From Hoylesella loescheii (lineage in GTDB: Bacteria; Bacteroidota; Bacteroidia; Bacteroidales; Bacteroidaceae): 64,000 nt of DNA. Of this stretch, positions 17,645 to 26,821 are shown in pieces. The notes beneath the pieces are model-generated. The model saw only the letters and a program-made list of their open reading frames with translations, had not been told where the DNA came from and did not search any database. A program made the translations under genes and the position numbers. The stretch's first letter is position 1. Each line of letters begins with the position of its first letter. The stretch spans positions 62,001 through 126,000 of the forward strand of contig JADYUK010000001.1 in NCBI GenBank assembly GCA_021531755.1. Direction: 5' to 3'.

Positions 17645-18769
17645 ATGAACATACCTTGTAAAAAGACATTGAGACACATGACGCTTGTGGCTCTCGCCAT
17701 AACCATTACGGCTTGCTCGTCCACGTCCGACACCGACAACACATGCCTGTACAAATCGCTGCCAGGATATAAGGTCGGTGCAGCCGTCAATATCTCACAA
17801 GTGGCAGGGAAAGATTCCTTGAGCCTTAGAATCCTCAGACAGCATTTCAACAGCGTCGTAGCAGAGGACTGTATGAAAATGGAGGAGGTACATCCTGAGC
17901 CAGACACATGGTACTGGAACCAGGCTGACAACTTCGTAAAGTTTGCACACGATAATAATATGCAGACTATCGGCCATTGCCTGATATGGCATAGCCAGTG
18001 TCCTGAATGGTTCGGCAAGGACAAGGATGGCAATCCCCTTACTCCAGAGGCGCTCAAGCAGCGCATGAAAGACCATATACAGACAATTGTCAGCCGCTAT
18101 AAGGGACGCGTCGACGGATGGGACGTAGTCAACGAGGCGATACTCGACGATGGCACATGGCGCAGGAATTTCTACTATGAGATTCTCGGAGAGGAGTATA
18201 TCCCCCTCGCTTTTGAGTATGCCCACGAGGCAGACCCCGATGCCGAGCTCTATTATAACGACTACTCCATGTTCCACAAAGGCCGGCGTGATGCTGTCGT
18301 CAACCTTATCAGAACGCTGAAGAAACGCGGCTGCCGCATCGATGCTGTCGGCATGCAGTGTCATTACGGCATGGACTATCCTGACTGGGATGAGTTCGAG
18401 AAGAGTATAAAGGCCTTCGCAGCCGAGGGAGTGAAAGTCATGTTCACCGAGGTCGATATGGGAGCTTTGCCCACAGTGAACGAGGGTGCCAATATATCAG
18501 ACAAAGCAGAATATGATGAGGCCCTTAATCCATATCCCAACGAGCTTCCTGACAGTGTGGCAAAAGTATGGAACAGCAGGATGGCACGCTTCTTCGAGAT
18601 TGTCAACCGCAACGCAGAGTCAGTAAGCCGTGTCACAGCATGGGGAGTCACCGACAGCCAGTCATGGAAGAACAACTGGCCTATACCTGGACGCAAGGAC
18701 TATCCGCTGTGGTTTGACCGTGAGGGTAATATGAAGCCCTTCCTGAGACAACTTGTTGGGAAGAAATGA
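17645..18769 (+). CDS. xynA: GH10 endo-xylanase lipoprotein, XynA-like
   Basis: 374 residues from MNIPCKKTLRHMTLVALAIT. The lipobox ITAC indicates a membrane-anchored enzyme. The GH10 barrel is complete: acid/base Glu164 in WDVVNEAI and nucleophile Glu269 in FTEVDMG, with the expected HCLIWHSQCPEWF strand-4 and TAWGVTDSQSW strand-8 motifs. It cleaves internal beta-1,4 bonds of xylan or large xylo-oligosaccharides, probably in the periplasm. A longer frame begins with TTG inside the 149-bp repeat and is rejected; ATG at 17636 is a possible alternative three codons upstream. It is followed by an inverted repeat at 18792-18832. Confidence 0.92.
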   Translation: MNIPCKKTLRHMTLVALAITITACSSTSDTDNTCLYKSLPGYKVGAAVNISQVAGKDSLSLRILRQHFNSVVAEDCMKMEEVHPEPDTWYWNQADNFVKFAHDNNMQTIGHCLIWHSQCPEWFGKDKDGNPLTPEALKQRMKDHIQTIVSRYKGRVDGWDVVNEAILDDGTWRRNFYYEILGEEYIPLAFEYAHEADPDAELYYNDYSMFHKGRRDAVVNLIRTLKKRGCRIDAVGMQCHYGMDYPDWDEFEKSIKAFAAEGVKVMFTEVDMGALPTVNEGANISDKAEYDEALNPYPNELPDSVAKVWNSRMARFFEIVNRNAESVSRVTAWGVTDSQSWKNNWPIPGRKDYPLWFDREGNMKPFLRQLVGKK

Positions 18770-18791
18770 CACATCATGCCCATTATATATT

Positions 18792-18832
18792 TATGGGGGG
18801 AGCCGTCGCCCGCTGCGATGACTCCCCCCATA
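18792..18832 (+). terminator. Inverted repeat after xynA
   Basis: TATGGGGGGAG (18792-18802) pairs with CTCCCCCCATA (18822-18832), an 11-bp stem with a 19-nt loop, 22 bases past the xynA stop. The run of six G-C pairs makes it very stable; no long T-run follows, so termination is likely but not certain. Confidence 0.6.
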
Positions 18833-18964
18833 TCGTTGTGGCCACCCACTGAGGATGATGAGAAAAAATATTTCACTAGTCATGTAGTTTTCTGACAGAG
18901 CCATGCGTCTATAGAAGTAGAACAGCAAGCTCACCCCCTACTTATTAACATACAAACCAAACAA

Positions 18965-19447
18965 ATGAATAACGACGAACAGATCTTCTCCCGCCTCGTC
19001 AGAGACAACAAAAGCACGATATACACCGTTTGCTACATGTTCTCGAAAGACAAGGATGAGGTGGCCGACCTCTTCCAGGAGGTCCTCATAAGGCTATGGA
19101 GAGGCTACAGCTCTTTTGAGCAGCGGAGCGATGTCAAGACATGGATATACCGTGTCGCCCTGAACACATGCATCAGTGTCGATAGGAAGAAGAGGCGGCG
19201 TTCCAAGAATGAGCTCTCCATGGATATCGACCTCTTCTCTGACCGTGACAAGGCAACAGAGCAAGTAAGCATCCTGCACAAGCGTATATCACTCCTGCAA
19301 CCCCTCGACCGCGCCATAGTGCTCCTATGGCTTGAGAATATCAGCTATGACGAGATAGGAGCCATAGTCGGCATATCAGCAAAGAATGTCTCCGTCAGAC
19401 TCTTCCGCATAAGACAGCAGTTGAGGAATATGCCTGCTGAGGAATAA
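18965..19447 (+). CDS. ECF-type RNA polymerase sigma factor
   Basis: 160 residues. Region 2 (about 10-75: RDNKSTIYTVCYMFSKDKDE, ADLFQEVLIRLWRGYSSFE, TWIYRVALNTCISVDRKKRR) and region 4 (about 105-155: LLQPLDRAIVLLWLENISYDEIGAIVGIS, shortened here to its key part) are both present. It should direct RNA polymerase to a small regulon in response to an envelope signal. It follows xynA and precedes a membrane protein gene by 71 bases. There is no FecR-type anti-sigma gene, so it is not the usual SusCD-linked ECF/anti-sigma pair. Confidence 0.9.
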   Translation: MNNDEQIFSRLVRDNKSTIYTVCYMFSKDKDEVADLFQEVLIRLWRGYSSFEQRSDVKTWIYRVALNTCISVDRKKRRRSKNELSMDIDLFSDRDKATEQVSILHKRISLLQPLDRAIVLLWLENISYDEIGAIVGISAKNVSVRLFRIRQQLRNMPAEE

Positions 19448-19566
19448 TGCGCATATGGGGGAGCAATCCTCCCTCCGGCCTTCCCCGATAATCAGAAAGT
19501 CTGGGAGGAACTCAGAATATGAAGAAATACTTGAATATAACACTCACTCAATATACATTCAATCAT

Positions 19567-20217
19567 ATGGACACAAATCAGAAATACAATAATCCATCAA
19601 ACGCCGATATAGATATAATCCGCCAGCAGATGGATATCCTCAGGGCGAAACTTGAGAATCAGGAGATTGTCAACGAGCGCATCATGCTCTCGGCCATGAA
19701 GCGCAGCATGTCATGGATAAAGAAGTATATCATCTTCGAGCTCTGTCTCCTGCCTGTCCTTGCCATCCTCTGGTATGGCCTGAAGGCGTATATCGGACTA
19801 TCATGGTTCAATTACTTCTTCCTTCTCGCCATGCTCGTTGTCGATATATATGCCGACTACCGCATCAATCTCCACTCCATGTCCGATGCCGACTACCAGC
19901 GCAACAATCTCATCGAGACCATGCGCAAACTCATGGTCATGAAACGCCAGCGCGCCCTCCAGATGGCCATCTGCATGCCTCTCCTTGTCGTCTGGCTCCT
20001 GTGGACAGGCGTCGAGTCATGGGTGATGCTCTCGTATGCCGCTGACGACAGTTTCAAATACGGCTTCATCCAGGGTGGTCTCCTCGGAGGCGTCATAGGA
20101 GGGGTGATAGGCATATACGTCGCCTTCCGCATATACCACAAGATGCAGCAGACGAATGATGAGGTCATCGACAGCATCAATAGCCTCACTGCAGCTGATA
20201 TGGAGGATAAGGCTTAA
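19567..20217 (+). CDS. Membrane protein linked to the ECF sigma factor
   Basis: 216 residues from MDTNQKYNNPSNADIDIIRQ; an in-frame ATG 16 codons upstream (19519) is an alternative. A helical N-terminus (DIIRQQMDILRAKLENQEIV) leads into four predicted membrane segments: IIFELCLLPVLAILWYGL, YFFLLAMLVVDIYA, MAICMPLLVVWLLWTGVES and GLLGGVIGGVIGIYVAF. No enzymatic motif is visible. Because it follows the sigma factor directly and contains a cytosolic coil, it could be a membrane anti-sigma factor, but this is inference from position alone. Its 3' end meets the convergent xynR gene at a shared terminator. Confidence 0.7.
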   Translation: MDTNQKYNNPSNADIDIIRQQMDILRAKLENQEIVNERIMLSAMKRSMSWIKKYIIFELCLLPVLAILWYGLKAYIGLSWFNYFFLLAMLVVDIYADYRINLHSMSDADYQRNNLIETMRKLMVMKRQRALQMAICMPLLVVWLLWTGVESWVMLSYAADDSFKYGFIQGGLLGGVIGGVIGIYVAFRIYHKMQQTNDEVIDSINSLTAADMEDKA

Positions 20218-20228
20218 TAATTGATAAA

Positions 20229-20261
20229 GGCCGCATGGTGAGTTTCGATTCCCATGCGGCC
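20229..20261. terminator. Bidirectional terminator between the ECF locus and xynR
   Basis: GGCCGCATGG (20229-20238) pairs perfectly with CCATGCGGCC (20252-20261), loop of 13 nt. It lies 11 bases after the plus-strand membrane gene and 6 bases after the minus-strand xynR stop, with A/T-rich flanks on both sides. Confidence 0.75.
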
Positions 20262-20267
20262 ATAATA

Positions 20268-23200
20268 TTATATTTTCTTCATGTATTCACGTGGTGAGAT
20301 TCCGTAGACGGCCTTGAAGCCATTGTTGAAAGCAGTGGCATTAGGGAAACCGCATGCATACATGATTTCACTGACCTTATACCGTCCCGACTTGAGGAGA
20401 CGGGCTGCCTGGCGGACACGTATGTTGCGGATAAACTGATGTGGAGACTGGTTTGTCAGCTCCTTCATCTTCCTGTATAGATGTACACGAGACAGGCCCA
20501 CTTCCTGTGCGATGTCGTCGACAGTCAGGTCTGAATTGCTGAGATTCTTGTTTATGATAGCGATGATGCGCTTCATGAGCTTGTCGTCGGCCGACTGCAT
20601 GCTGATGGTCTCTATCTCGTCTTCGTGGCTCTCATTGCCTGTGAACTTGACCTTCATGACATTGCGTGAGGCAAGGAGGTTAAGCACAGTGTGCCTCAGA
20701 ATATCAAGATTGAAAGGCTTGCTGATATAGGCGTCGGCTCCCATGCCGATACCGGACATGCGGTCCTCCTCTGTGTCCTTCGCTGTAAGGAGGATGACGG
20801 GGATATGGTTGGTGTTGATGTTCGTCTTGAGCCGCGAGCATAGGGTGATGCCGTCCATCTCAGGCATCATGATGTCAGAGACGACAAGCGACGGGACATG
20901 GAGCAGTATGCCGGCAAGGGCGTCCTTGCCATTGGTGTAGGTGGTGACAGCGAAATGGGCGGAGAGCTCATTGGCGAGATACTCCCTTGTATCATCGTCA
21001 TCCTCCACAATGGCTATCCTCTCCTTGGCTGTCCGTCTCCTCGGGGCATGTTTCCCCTCCTGGACGGCACTTGACTTGCGCTTTCGCTGTCCGGTACGCC
21101 GTGTGCCTGCCTTGGGCTTCTTTCCGTCCCCTGCTTTTACATGGGCCGCATTGTCCCCTGTGGCGTTGTTCTCCAGTGTCGTGGCAGTCTCCCCCTCTTC
21201 TCCTGGTTCTTGCTCTCCCCCAGCAGTAGCCGCATCCCCCTTGTCTTCTTCAGCGATGTTCCTCCTCCCTTTATCCACGACATCCTTATCCGTGACTTCC
21301 GTGTGCGGCGCCTCTGTCTCAGCCTCTGTGCTGATGTCTTTGGCATCAGGCATTGCCGCAGGCTCCTGCACGACGCCCTCCTCCATGCGAGGGGCAGGAG
21401 CCGTAGTGCCAGCCGTGTCAGCGTCGGCCATCGAGGGGGCATAGGTTGTAATGGTGGCATCATGATTCTCCATCCCGGTAGAGGCAGGGCTTGCGGTATC
21501 GCCCCGTGGTATAAGTATGGTGAAGTGACATCCCTTGTCAGCATTGTTCTCTGCCTGTATTGTGCCATGATGCAAGAGGACAAGCTGGCGCGTGAGGTCG
21601 AGTCCGATGCCTGTCCCCATATCGAACCGCTTGTCGTAGACGGAGTTGTTAGAATAGAAACGGCAGAAGATATCGTCCAGTTTCTCAGGAGGTATGCCCG
21701 GCCCGTTGTCCCATACAGTGATTCTCATCGTGTCATTGTCGCCTTCCAGTGTGATTGATACCTCGCCTCCGGGAGGGGTGAACTTGAACGAGTTGGAGAG
21801 GAGATTGACCAGAATCTTGTCCATGCTGCTGCGGTCGACGGAAGCCATCAGCACGGGCATGGTGTGTATGAAGCTGAAGCGCATTGACTTGGACTTGGCC
21901 TGATAGCTGAAGAGCTGGTATATCTCGTTGATGAATTCCACCATATCCGTCTGCTCCAGACGGAGCGGCATCTGCTCCTTCTCGATCTTCCTCAGGTCCA
22001 TTATCTGGTTGATGAGGTTAAGGATACGGTCGGCATTACGCCTGATGGTGTGATACAACGAGAGACGCTGTGGGTCGTCGTCATCCTCTATGAGCGATGT
22101 GATGGGCGATTTGATAAGAGTTATAGGGGTGCGTATCTCATGGCTGATGTTCATGAAGAACTTTATCTTCGCCTCATGCAGCTCCTCAGCATGGGCTCTT
22201 TCCATCGCCTCCATCTCCTGCCTCATCTGCTGGCGCAGCCTCTGACGGCGGTTGTTCAGGAAATAGACTATGCCGGCCAGCACCGCAAGGAGATAAAGGG
22301 AGTAGGCCCACGCCGTGGCATACCATGGAGAGTGAATGCATACCCTGACAGTCTTCTCTGCCGACCGCTGCCCGTCCTTCTCTGCATAGACTGTGAAATT
22401 ATAGTCGCCTGCTGGCAGATGGGACAGGGAAATCTCGTTTGTCCCTGCAGGCAGCTCTATCCATGCCGCGCTGTTTATTCTGTAGTGGTATGTGATGTGC
22501 TCACACGCCTCGTATGTCATGGTAGAGAACTGGAGTGTGATATTGTTGTCCTCGCTGTAGAGGTCGAATTTGTCCGACATTATCGGTGTCACATCTGTTA
22601 TGACGTACCTCCCCGACTTCTCGCCCGCTGTAATAGAGCGCCCGTTCACCTTGAAATCGGTAAGCAGGATATTTGCCCTCCATGTCTTCCCGTTGAATGC
22701 TGTCGGGGTGAAATATGTTATGCCGCTCACTCCGCCAAAGACAAGCGTCCCGTCGGCCGACAATGCGGCCGCACCATCGGAGAACTCATTGCCCTGAAGG
22801 CCGTCCTCGACATAGTAACTGTTAGTGACCTTTCGGGTGGTGGCGTCTATACGGTTCAGACCATGTATCGTGCTCACCCAAACCGCGCCTCTCTTGTCGG
22901 ACTGGATGGCAGCTATGCCTTCTGACGAGAGACCATCAGCGACGGTCATGTGCATCAACTTGCGTGTATTTATATTGTATATATACAATCCATCATTTGT
23001 GCCAAACCATATCTCCACATCGTCATTCCCTGTCTTGCCTTTCCTGCCGTTGCGCCTGTCGGCGGCAGTTATCTCGCAGACAGTGCGTATTGGTGTCCCC
23101 CATAACAGAATATTCCGACCGAATGTCTTTGTCCAACTCTTGTTCTCGATGTCATAGCAGCACAGACCCATCGTTGTGGCGGTATACAGCCTCTTGCAGT

Positions 23201-24815
23201 CCTTGGAGACAGTGACATCGTATATATACCCATTCCCGAGGACATCAGCAAGGCTGTCACTGCCTGCCAGAGCATCGTTCTGCCTTATATGCTCGACACT
23301 GCCGTAGCGGGGTGAGTATCTCAGGAGCCCCTGTCCCATGGTGGCAAGCCATAAGTCGCCGTTCTTGTCATAGTCAATGGAAAACACGCTGTAGGGGTAT
23401 TCCTGCTTTGTGTCTATGTGTGAGAATGTGGCACCATTGAACTGCCCCGCGCCTTGAAGGTATGAGCCCATACATAGCGTTCCGTTCATGTCACATATCG
23501 AGAGGATTGTGCTTGGCATATTGGCGGGGTTGATGTGGCTCGTTATGTTCATCTTCTGGTCAGCATGATATATGCCGTCCTTGTCTGTCCCTATCCACAG
23601 CGAGTTGTCGTGGGCGAAGCATACACTCATGACACAACAGTCACCTATCTTATTCTGCGAGCCTTGCTTGTAGCCCATGTAGTTGAATTTCATGGAGGAG
23701 TGAGGCTGCATGAAGACACCTTTCTGATATAGCCCGAACCACATGTTGCCGTTCCTGTCTTCTATGATAGAATGTACTTTTGAGCGGGCGAGGTTGAACT
23801 CCTTGTGGTAATAAGGGTTGCGGGTGATGGTGTGAGTCCGTGGGTCATATATCTCAATGCCATTTCCGTCAAGGCCTATCAATATCTTGCCATCGCTGCG
23901 CACATATGCGGTCTGTATCTGCTCGTTGCCTGTCTCAGCGATGTGCTGCGGCTCCTTCTGCCACGGTTTCATGAAATACAAACCATTGCCATGAGTGGCT
24001 ATGTATACGTTTGACCTTCGGTCCTCGCAGATGGACATGATAGACGAATTGTTGTCGCCGGTTGAGAGAATGTGACGTGTTTTCTTGCCGTTGACCAGCA
24101 AGAGACCACGTGTGTCGGTTAGTACCCATAGTGATCCGTCGGACGATTGGAAGAGACTCTTGACACCCTCCTCCTTCAGAGGTTTCCTTCTCGTCTTACC
24201 ATTCTTGTCCTTGGTGTACGTGTACACTGTGTATTTATGGGCTTTTAGCTTTGCCTGTTTCTTGTCGGAAAAGTCCTTCAGAGATACAACAAGCCGGAAT
24301 ATGCCATTGCCTGATGTCCCGATAAGTATAGAGCGGTCAGTACACTGGATGATGCTCGTCACATAATCGCGGATGGAATTGCCGTACTCATCAAGAAGGT
24401 CAATATCATAGAAGCGGTCCTGATGCAATGCCTGTGCACCACCAAACATTCCTACAAGTATTATATTGTCATCCGTTTGTGTGATGCAGTTGATAATATT
24501 CGATGCCAACCCATCACATCCCGGCATACCTTTCTTATATATACGGAAATTGTATCCGTCGTAGCGGTTCAGACCGTTGCGTGTGGCTATCCATATGAAT
24601 CCCCTGTTGTCCTGGTATATCTGATTGACAAAACTGCTCGAGAGATGTTTGTCAACATTATAATAGTTGCCATTCTGTCCGACGGCAAATAGGGGGCAAA
24701 ACAGCATTAGCATAATGACAATCATGCTTCGCCACGCTATGCCTGTTGTCGATGATAGCATAGAATGAGGAGAATTAGAGACGATAAGGTCATTCTTATG
24801 TGTATATTCAGTCAT
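20268..24815 (-). CDS. xynR: Hybrid two-component system regulator, XynR-like
   Basis: 1515 residues. In order: signal anchor (about 30-46), periplasmic two-component-propeller repeats (about 50-740, with QDNRGFIWIATRNGLNRYDG and many similar units), a Y_Y_Y domain (about 745-820), a membrane helix (about 826-845), HisKA with His892 (FFMNISHEIRTPITLI), HATPase (NLLSNSFKFTPPGG, DNGPGIP, GTGIGLDLTRQLV), a receiver with Asp1314 (VVSDIMMPEMDG) and a C-terminal AraC-type HTH (about 1400-1515, ending ISPREYMKKI). It should sense xylan fragments and activate the flanking genes. Odd: between HATPase (end near 1105) and receiver (start near 1265) lies a roughly 160-residue Ala/Glu/Thr-rich then Lys/Arg-rich linker. 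Confidence 0.92.
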   Translation of the reverse strand: MTEYTHKNDLIVSNSPHSMLSSTTGIAWRSMIVIMLMLFCPLFAVGQNGNYYNVDKHLSSSFVNQIYQDNRGFIWIATRNGLNRYDGYNFRIYKKGMPGCDGLASNIINCITQTDDNIILVGMFGGAQALHQDRFYDIDLLDEYGNSIRDYVTSIIQCTDRSILIGTSGNGIFRLVVSLKDFSDKKQAKLKAHKYTVYTYTKDKNGKTRRKPLKEEGVKSLFQSSDGSLWVLTDTRGLLLVNGKKTRHILSTGDNNSSIMSICEDRRSNVYIATHGNGLYFMKPWQKEPQHIAETGNEQIQTAYVRSDGKILIGLDGNGIEIYDPRTHTITRNPYYHKEFNLARSKVHSIIEDRNGNMWFGLYQKGVFMQPHSSMKFNYMGYKQGSQNKIGDCCVMSVCFAHDNSLWIGTDKDGIYHADQKMNITSHINPANMPSTILSICDMNGTLCMGSYLQGAGQFNGATFSHIDTKQEYPYSVFSIDYDKNGDLWLATMGQGLLRYSPRYGSVEHIRQNDALAGSDSLADVLGNGYIYDVTVSKDCKRLYTATTMGLCCYDIENKSWTKTFGRNILLWGTPIRTVCEITAADRRNGRKGKTGNDDVEIWFGTNDGLYIYNINTRKLMHMTVADGLSSEGIAAIQSDKRGAVWVSTIHGLNRIDATTRKVTNSYYVEDGLQGNEFSDGAAALSADGTLVFGGVSGITYFTPTAFNGKTWRANILLTDFKVNGRSITAGEKSGRYVITDVTPIMSDKFDLYSEDNNITLQFSTMTYEACEHITYHYRINSAAWIELPAGTNEISLSHLPAGDYNFTVYAEKDGQRSAEKTVRVCIHSPWYATAWAYSLYLLAVLAGIVYFLNNRRQRLRQQMRQEMEAMERAHAEELHEAKIKFFMNISHEIRTPITLIKSPITSLIEDDDDPQRLSLYHTIRRNADRILNLINQIMDLRKIEKEQMPLRLEQTDMVEFINEIYQLFSYQAKSKSMRFSFIHTMPVLMASVDRSSMDKILVNLLSNSFKFTPPGGEVSITLEGDNDTMRITVWDNGPGIPPEKLDDIFCRFYSNNSVYDKRFDMGTGIGLDLTRQLVLLHHGTIQAENNADKGCHFTILIPRGDTASPASTGMENHDATITTYAPSMADADTAGTTAPAPRMEEGVVQEPAAMPDAKDISTEAETEAPHTEVTDKDVVDKGRRNIAEEDKGDAATAGGEQEPGEEGETATTLENNATGDNAAHVKAGDGKKPKAGTRRTGQRKRKSSAVQEGKHAPRRRTAKERIAIVEDDDDTREYLANELSAHFAVTTYTNGKDALAGILLHVPSLVVSDIMMPEMDGITLCSRLKTNINTNHIPVILLTAKDTEEDRMSGIGMGADAYISKPFNLDILRHTVLNLLASRNVMKVKFTGNESHEDEIETISMQSADDKLMKRIIAIINKNLSNSDLTVDDIAQEVGLSRVHLYRKMKELTNQSPHQFIRNIRVRQAARLLKSGRYKVSEIMYACGFPNATAFNNGFKAVYGISPREYMKKI

Positions 24816-24877
24816 GTTTGTACGGTTAGAGGTGCTTTGGTGGTTAGTCGGTTGTTTGTTGTCTTGTATACGCTTAT

Positions 24878-24894
24878 CCCTTTATAATAAAGGG
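24878..24894. promoter_or_regulatory. Palindrome in the xynR leader
   Basis: CCCTTTAT-A-ATAAAGGG, perfect dyad of 8-bp arms around a single base, 63 bases before the xynR start and downstream of its predicted promoter. It could be an operator or a small RNA hairpin (CCCTTT/AAAGGG) in the leader. Confidence 0.45.
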
Positions 24895-24958
24895 TTTTAA
24901 GCTGCTTGAATCATTTTTCTCTTCTTTGCTTTAGCCGTTGGTTTTTCGTGATTCGATG

Positions 24959-24989
24959 CAAAAATAATATTTTTTTGTAACATACCAAA
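24959..24989 (-). promoter_or_regulatory. Promoter of xynR
   Basis: On the minus strand: -33 TTTG (24986-24989 complement CAAA), a 19-nt spacer, and -7 TATTTTTG (24959-24966). Boxes and spacing fit the Bacteroidota consensus well. The predicted leader of about 140 nt contains the palindrome at 24878-24894. Confidence 0.65.
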
Positions 24990-25052
24990 GCAAATGTAAC
25001 ATTTCGTTAAGTCTATGTAACAAATTCGTGTATTTTTTGGTTGGAAATGTAT

Positions 25053-25060
25053 TAAATTTG
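25053..25060 (+). promoter_or_regulatory. Candidate -7 element for the GH5 gene
   Basis: TAAATTTG matches TAnnTTTG, but it lies about 360 bases before the GH5 start and lacks a good -33 box, so the assignment is weak. The remainder of 24995-25420 contains no gene; it is A+T-rich and may hold regulator sites. Confidence 0.3.
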
Positions 25061-25420
25061 CACTCGAAAAAGAATAATAATTCACTTGTTGGATATAAAC
25101 CACATAATTCAGATATGAATGTAGAACAAGATATAAATGTAGATTTATGTCACTCACAATAACATACCAGAATTGAAGACCAATTATAGAAACCCAAAAA
25201 AATCTATCATATATAGACAAAGATGTGTCTGGCTTAACTAACCGATTGGAATCTCCCTCTACCCCATTTTTGGGGAAATACGTTTCTTGGCATCGTCCAC
25301 ATAAAGGCAATGCAGTATCCTCAAAGATGGAGGAGGGAGATTTTTCTCAAACTTACGGCAAAGCATTAATGAGTAAAACATATTGATGAACGACGAAAAG
25401 ATCCTAACTATATAAAGAAA

Positions 25421-26821
25421 ATGTACAAGACATTTTTCCTGACAATCACATCGCTCCTTGCATCGGTCAGCATGTCCTTTGCACAGACAACGCTGCCTCC
25501 TCTGAAAGTCAGCGGGCGGAATCTTGTTGACGACAACGGACAGGCTGTTGTGCTCCATGGTGTGATGGATACGCCAAATCGCTATTTCAACAGCTGGAGA
25601 TGGCAGGGATGGAAAAGCAGCTACGGACTCGAGGACGTAGTCCCCTGCATAGAATATTTCGACAAGATATTCACTGCAATAACAGACCATGAACAGGGAG
25701 CATATTGTACAGTCTTCAGACTGCATCTCGACCCTTGCTGGACAAACGACCCCAACAAGCCTCTCATAGGCGAGGGTGGAGAGAACAACATCAGCCAGTT
25801 CAGTGCCAGCAGACTCACGACTTATTGGGTGAATCTGTACAGTAAAATTATGGAAAGCGCATTAGCTCATGGACTCTATGTCATACTAAGACCACCTGGC
25901 GTCTGTCCACATGACATTAAAGTCGGAGATGAGTATCAGCTATACCTTCAGAATGTATGGGGCACGTTGACACAGTCAAAACTGCTGAAAAAGTATGCCG
26001 GGCAGGTCTCTTTAGAGCTAGCTAATGAGCCTGTGAATATAAAGGATGCCAACGGCAAAGGCTCACAGACAGCCATGAGGGACTTCTTCCAGCCTGTCGT
26101 CGACGTAATAAGGAATAACGGCTTCACGGGAATACTATGGATTCCAGGGACAGGATGGCAGTCACAGTATGCTCCTTACGCCAAATATCCAATAACTGAC
26201 CCTCTTGACAACTATGGATATGCCGTACATGTCTACCCTGGATGGTACGAAGCGAGCGACAGGTCATACAACCACCAGGCTTTCATTGACCAGTTCCATT
26301 CACAGGTGCCCGTTGTCGACACAAAACCTATCATGGTCACTGAGATTGACTGGAGCCCAGAGAATCCTGATGGAGAGGGTAAATACAACGAGTGGGGTGA
26401 ATGGGTGCTGCCTAACTATGGAACATGGGGCACTGCCTCAACATCAAAATGGGGAAATGCATGGAAGGCTGTACATGACCACTACGCGAATATCGGCATG
26501 ACGCTGACCTCTACAGACGATCTGGTGGATATTGACGAGTATCTGAGTACAGGAGTCGTCAGACCTAACTTCACGGCTGCAAAATCTAAAGGACTTTACG
26601 AAGAGTGCTGCGCCTATACCTGCTTCAAGTGGTATGAGGAATTCTACAAGGGAGAGGCAGCTGGCATACGTCAGACAGAACTGCGAGATGTTGTAAGCGA
26701 GAAATATTTCTCCATTGATGGAATACCTCTGAACAGTACATCGGGATATAATGGGCTGCGTATATGTGTAAGGACATATAGCGACAATACGACTTCAAAA
26801 AGAATAGAAGTCACAAGATAG
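25421..26821 (+). CDS. Secreted GH5-family glycoside hydrolase
   Basis: 466 residues with a clear Sec signal (MYKTFFLTITSLLASVSMSFA, cleaved near AQT; shortened to its hydrophobic core SLLASVSMSFA). The GH-A barrel of GH5 has acid/base Glu203 (SLELANEPVNIK) and nucleophile Glu308 (MVTEIDWSPENP), plus the early YVILRPPGVCPHD segment. GH5 enzymes cut beta-1,4 glucans, mannans or xylans; the exact substrate cannot be read from the sequence. The last about 35 residues (YFSIDGIPLNSTSGYNGLR then RTYSDNTTSKRIEV) resemble the short C-terminal strand motif found at the ends of many Prevotella secreted proteins, possibly a sorting remnant. It stands between xynR and the xus operon. Confidence 0.85.
   Translation: MYKTFFLTITSLLASVSMSFAQTTLPPLKVSGRNLVDDNGQAVVLHGVMDTPNRYFNSWRWQGWKSSYGLEDVVPCIEYFDKIFTAITDHEQGAYCTVFRLHLDPCWTNDPNKPLIGEGGENNISQFSASRLTTYWVNLYSKIMESALAHGLYVILRPPGVCPHDIKVGDEYQLYLQNVWGTLTQSKLLKKYAGQVSLELANEPVNIKDANGKGSQTAMRDFFQPVVDVIRNNGFTGILWIPGTGWQSQYAPYAKYPITDPLDNYGYAVHVYPGWYEASDRSYNHQAFIDQFHSQVPVVDTKPIMVTEIDWSPENPDGEGKYNEWGEWVLPNYGTWGTASTSKWGNAWKAVHDHYANIGMTLTSTDDLVDIDEYLSTGVVRPNFTAAKSKGLYEECCAYTCFKWYEEFYKGEAAGIRQTELRDVVSEKYFSIDGIPLNSTSGYNGLRICVRTYSDNTTSKRIEVTR

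Noticed and set aside
20941..21758. Plus-strand frames of 167 and 205 codons in the XynR linker
   Set aside because: They arise from the low-complexity, G+C-rich linker codons; the sense frame carries clear flanking domains.
22050..22925. 291-codon plus-strand frame opposite xynR
   Set aside because: Antisense to the propeller and kinase part of XynR, with no family motif and no promoter.
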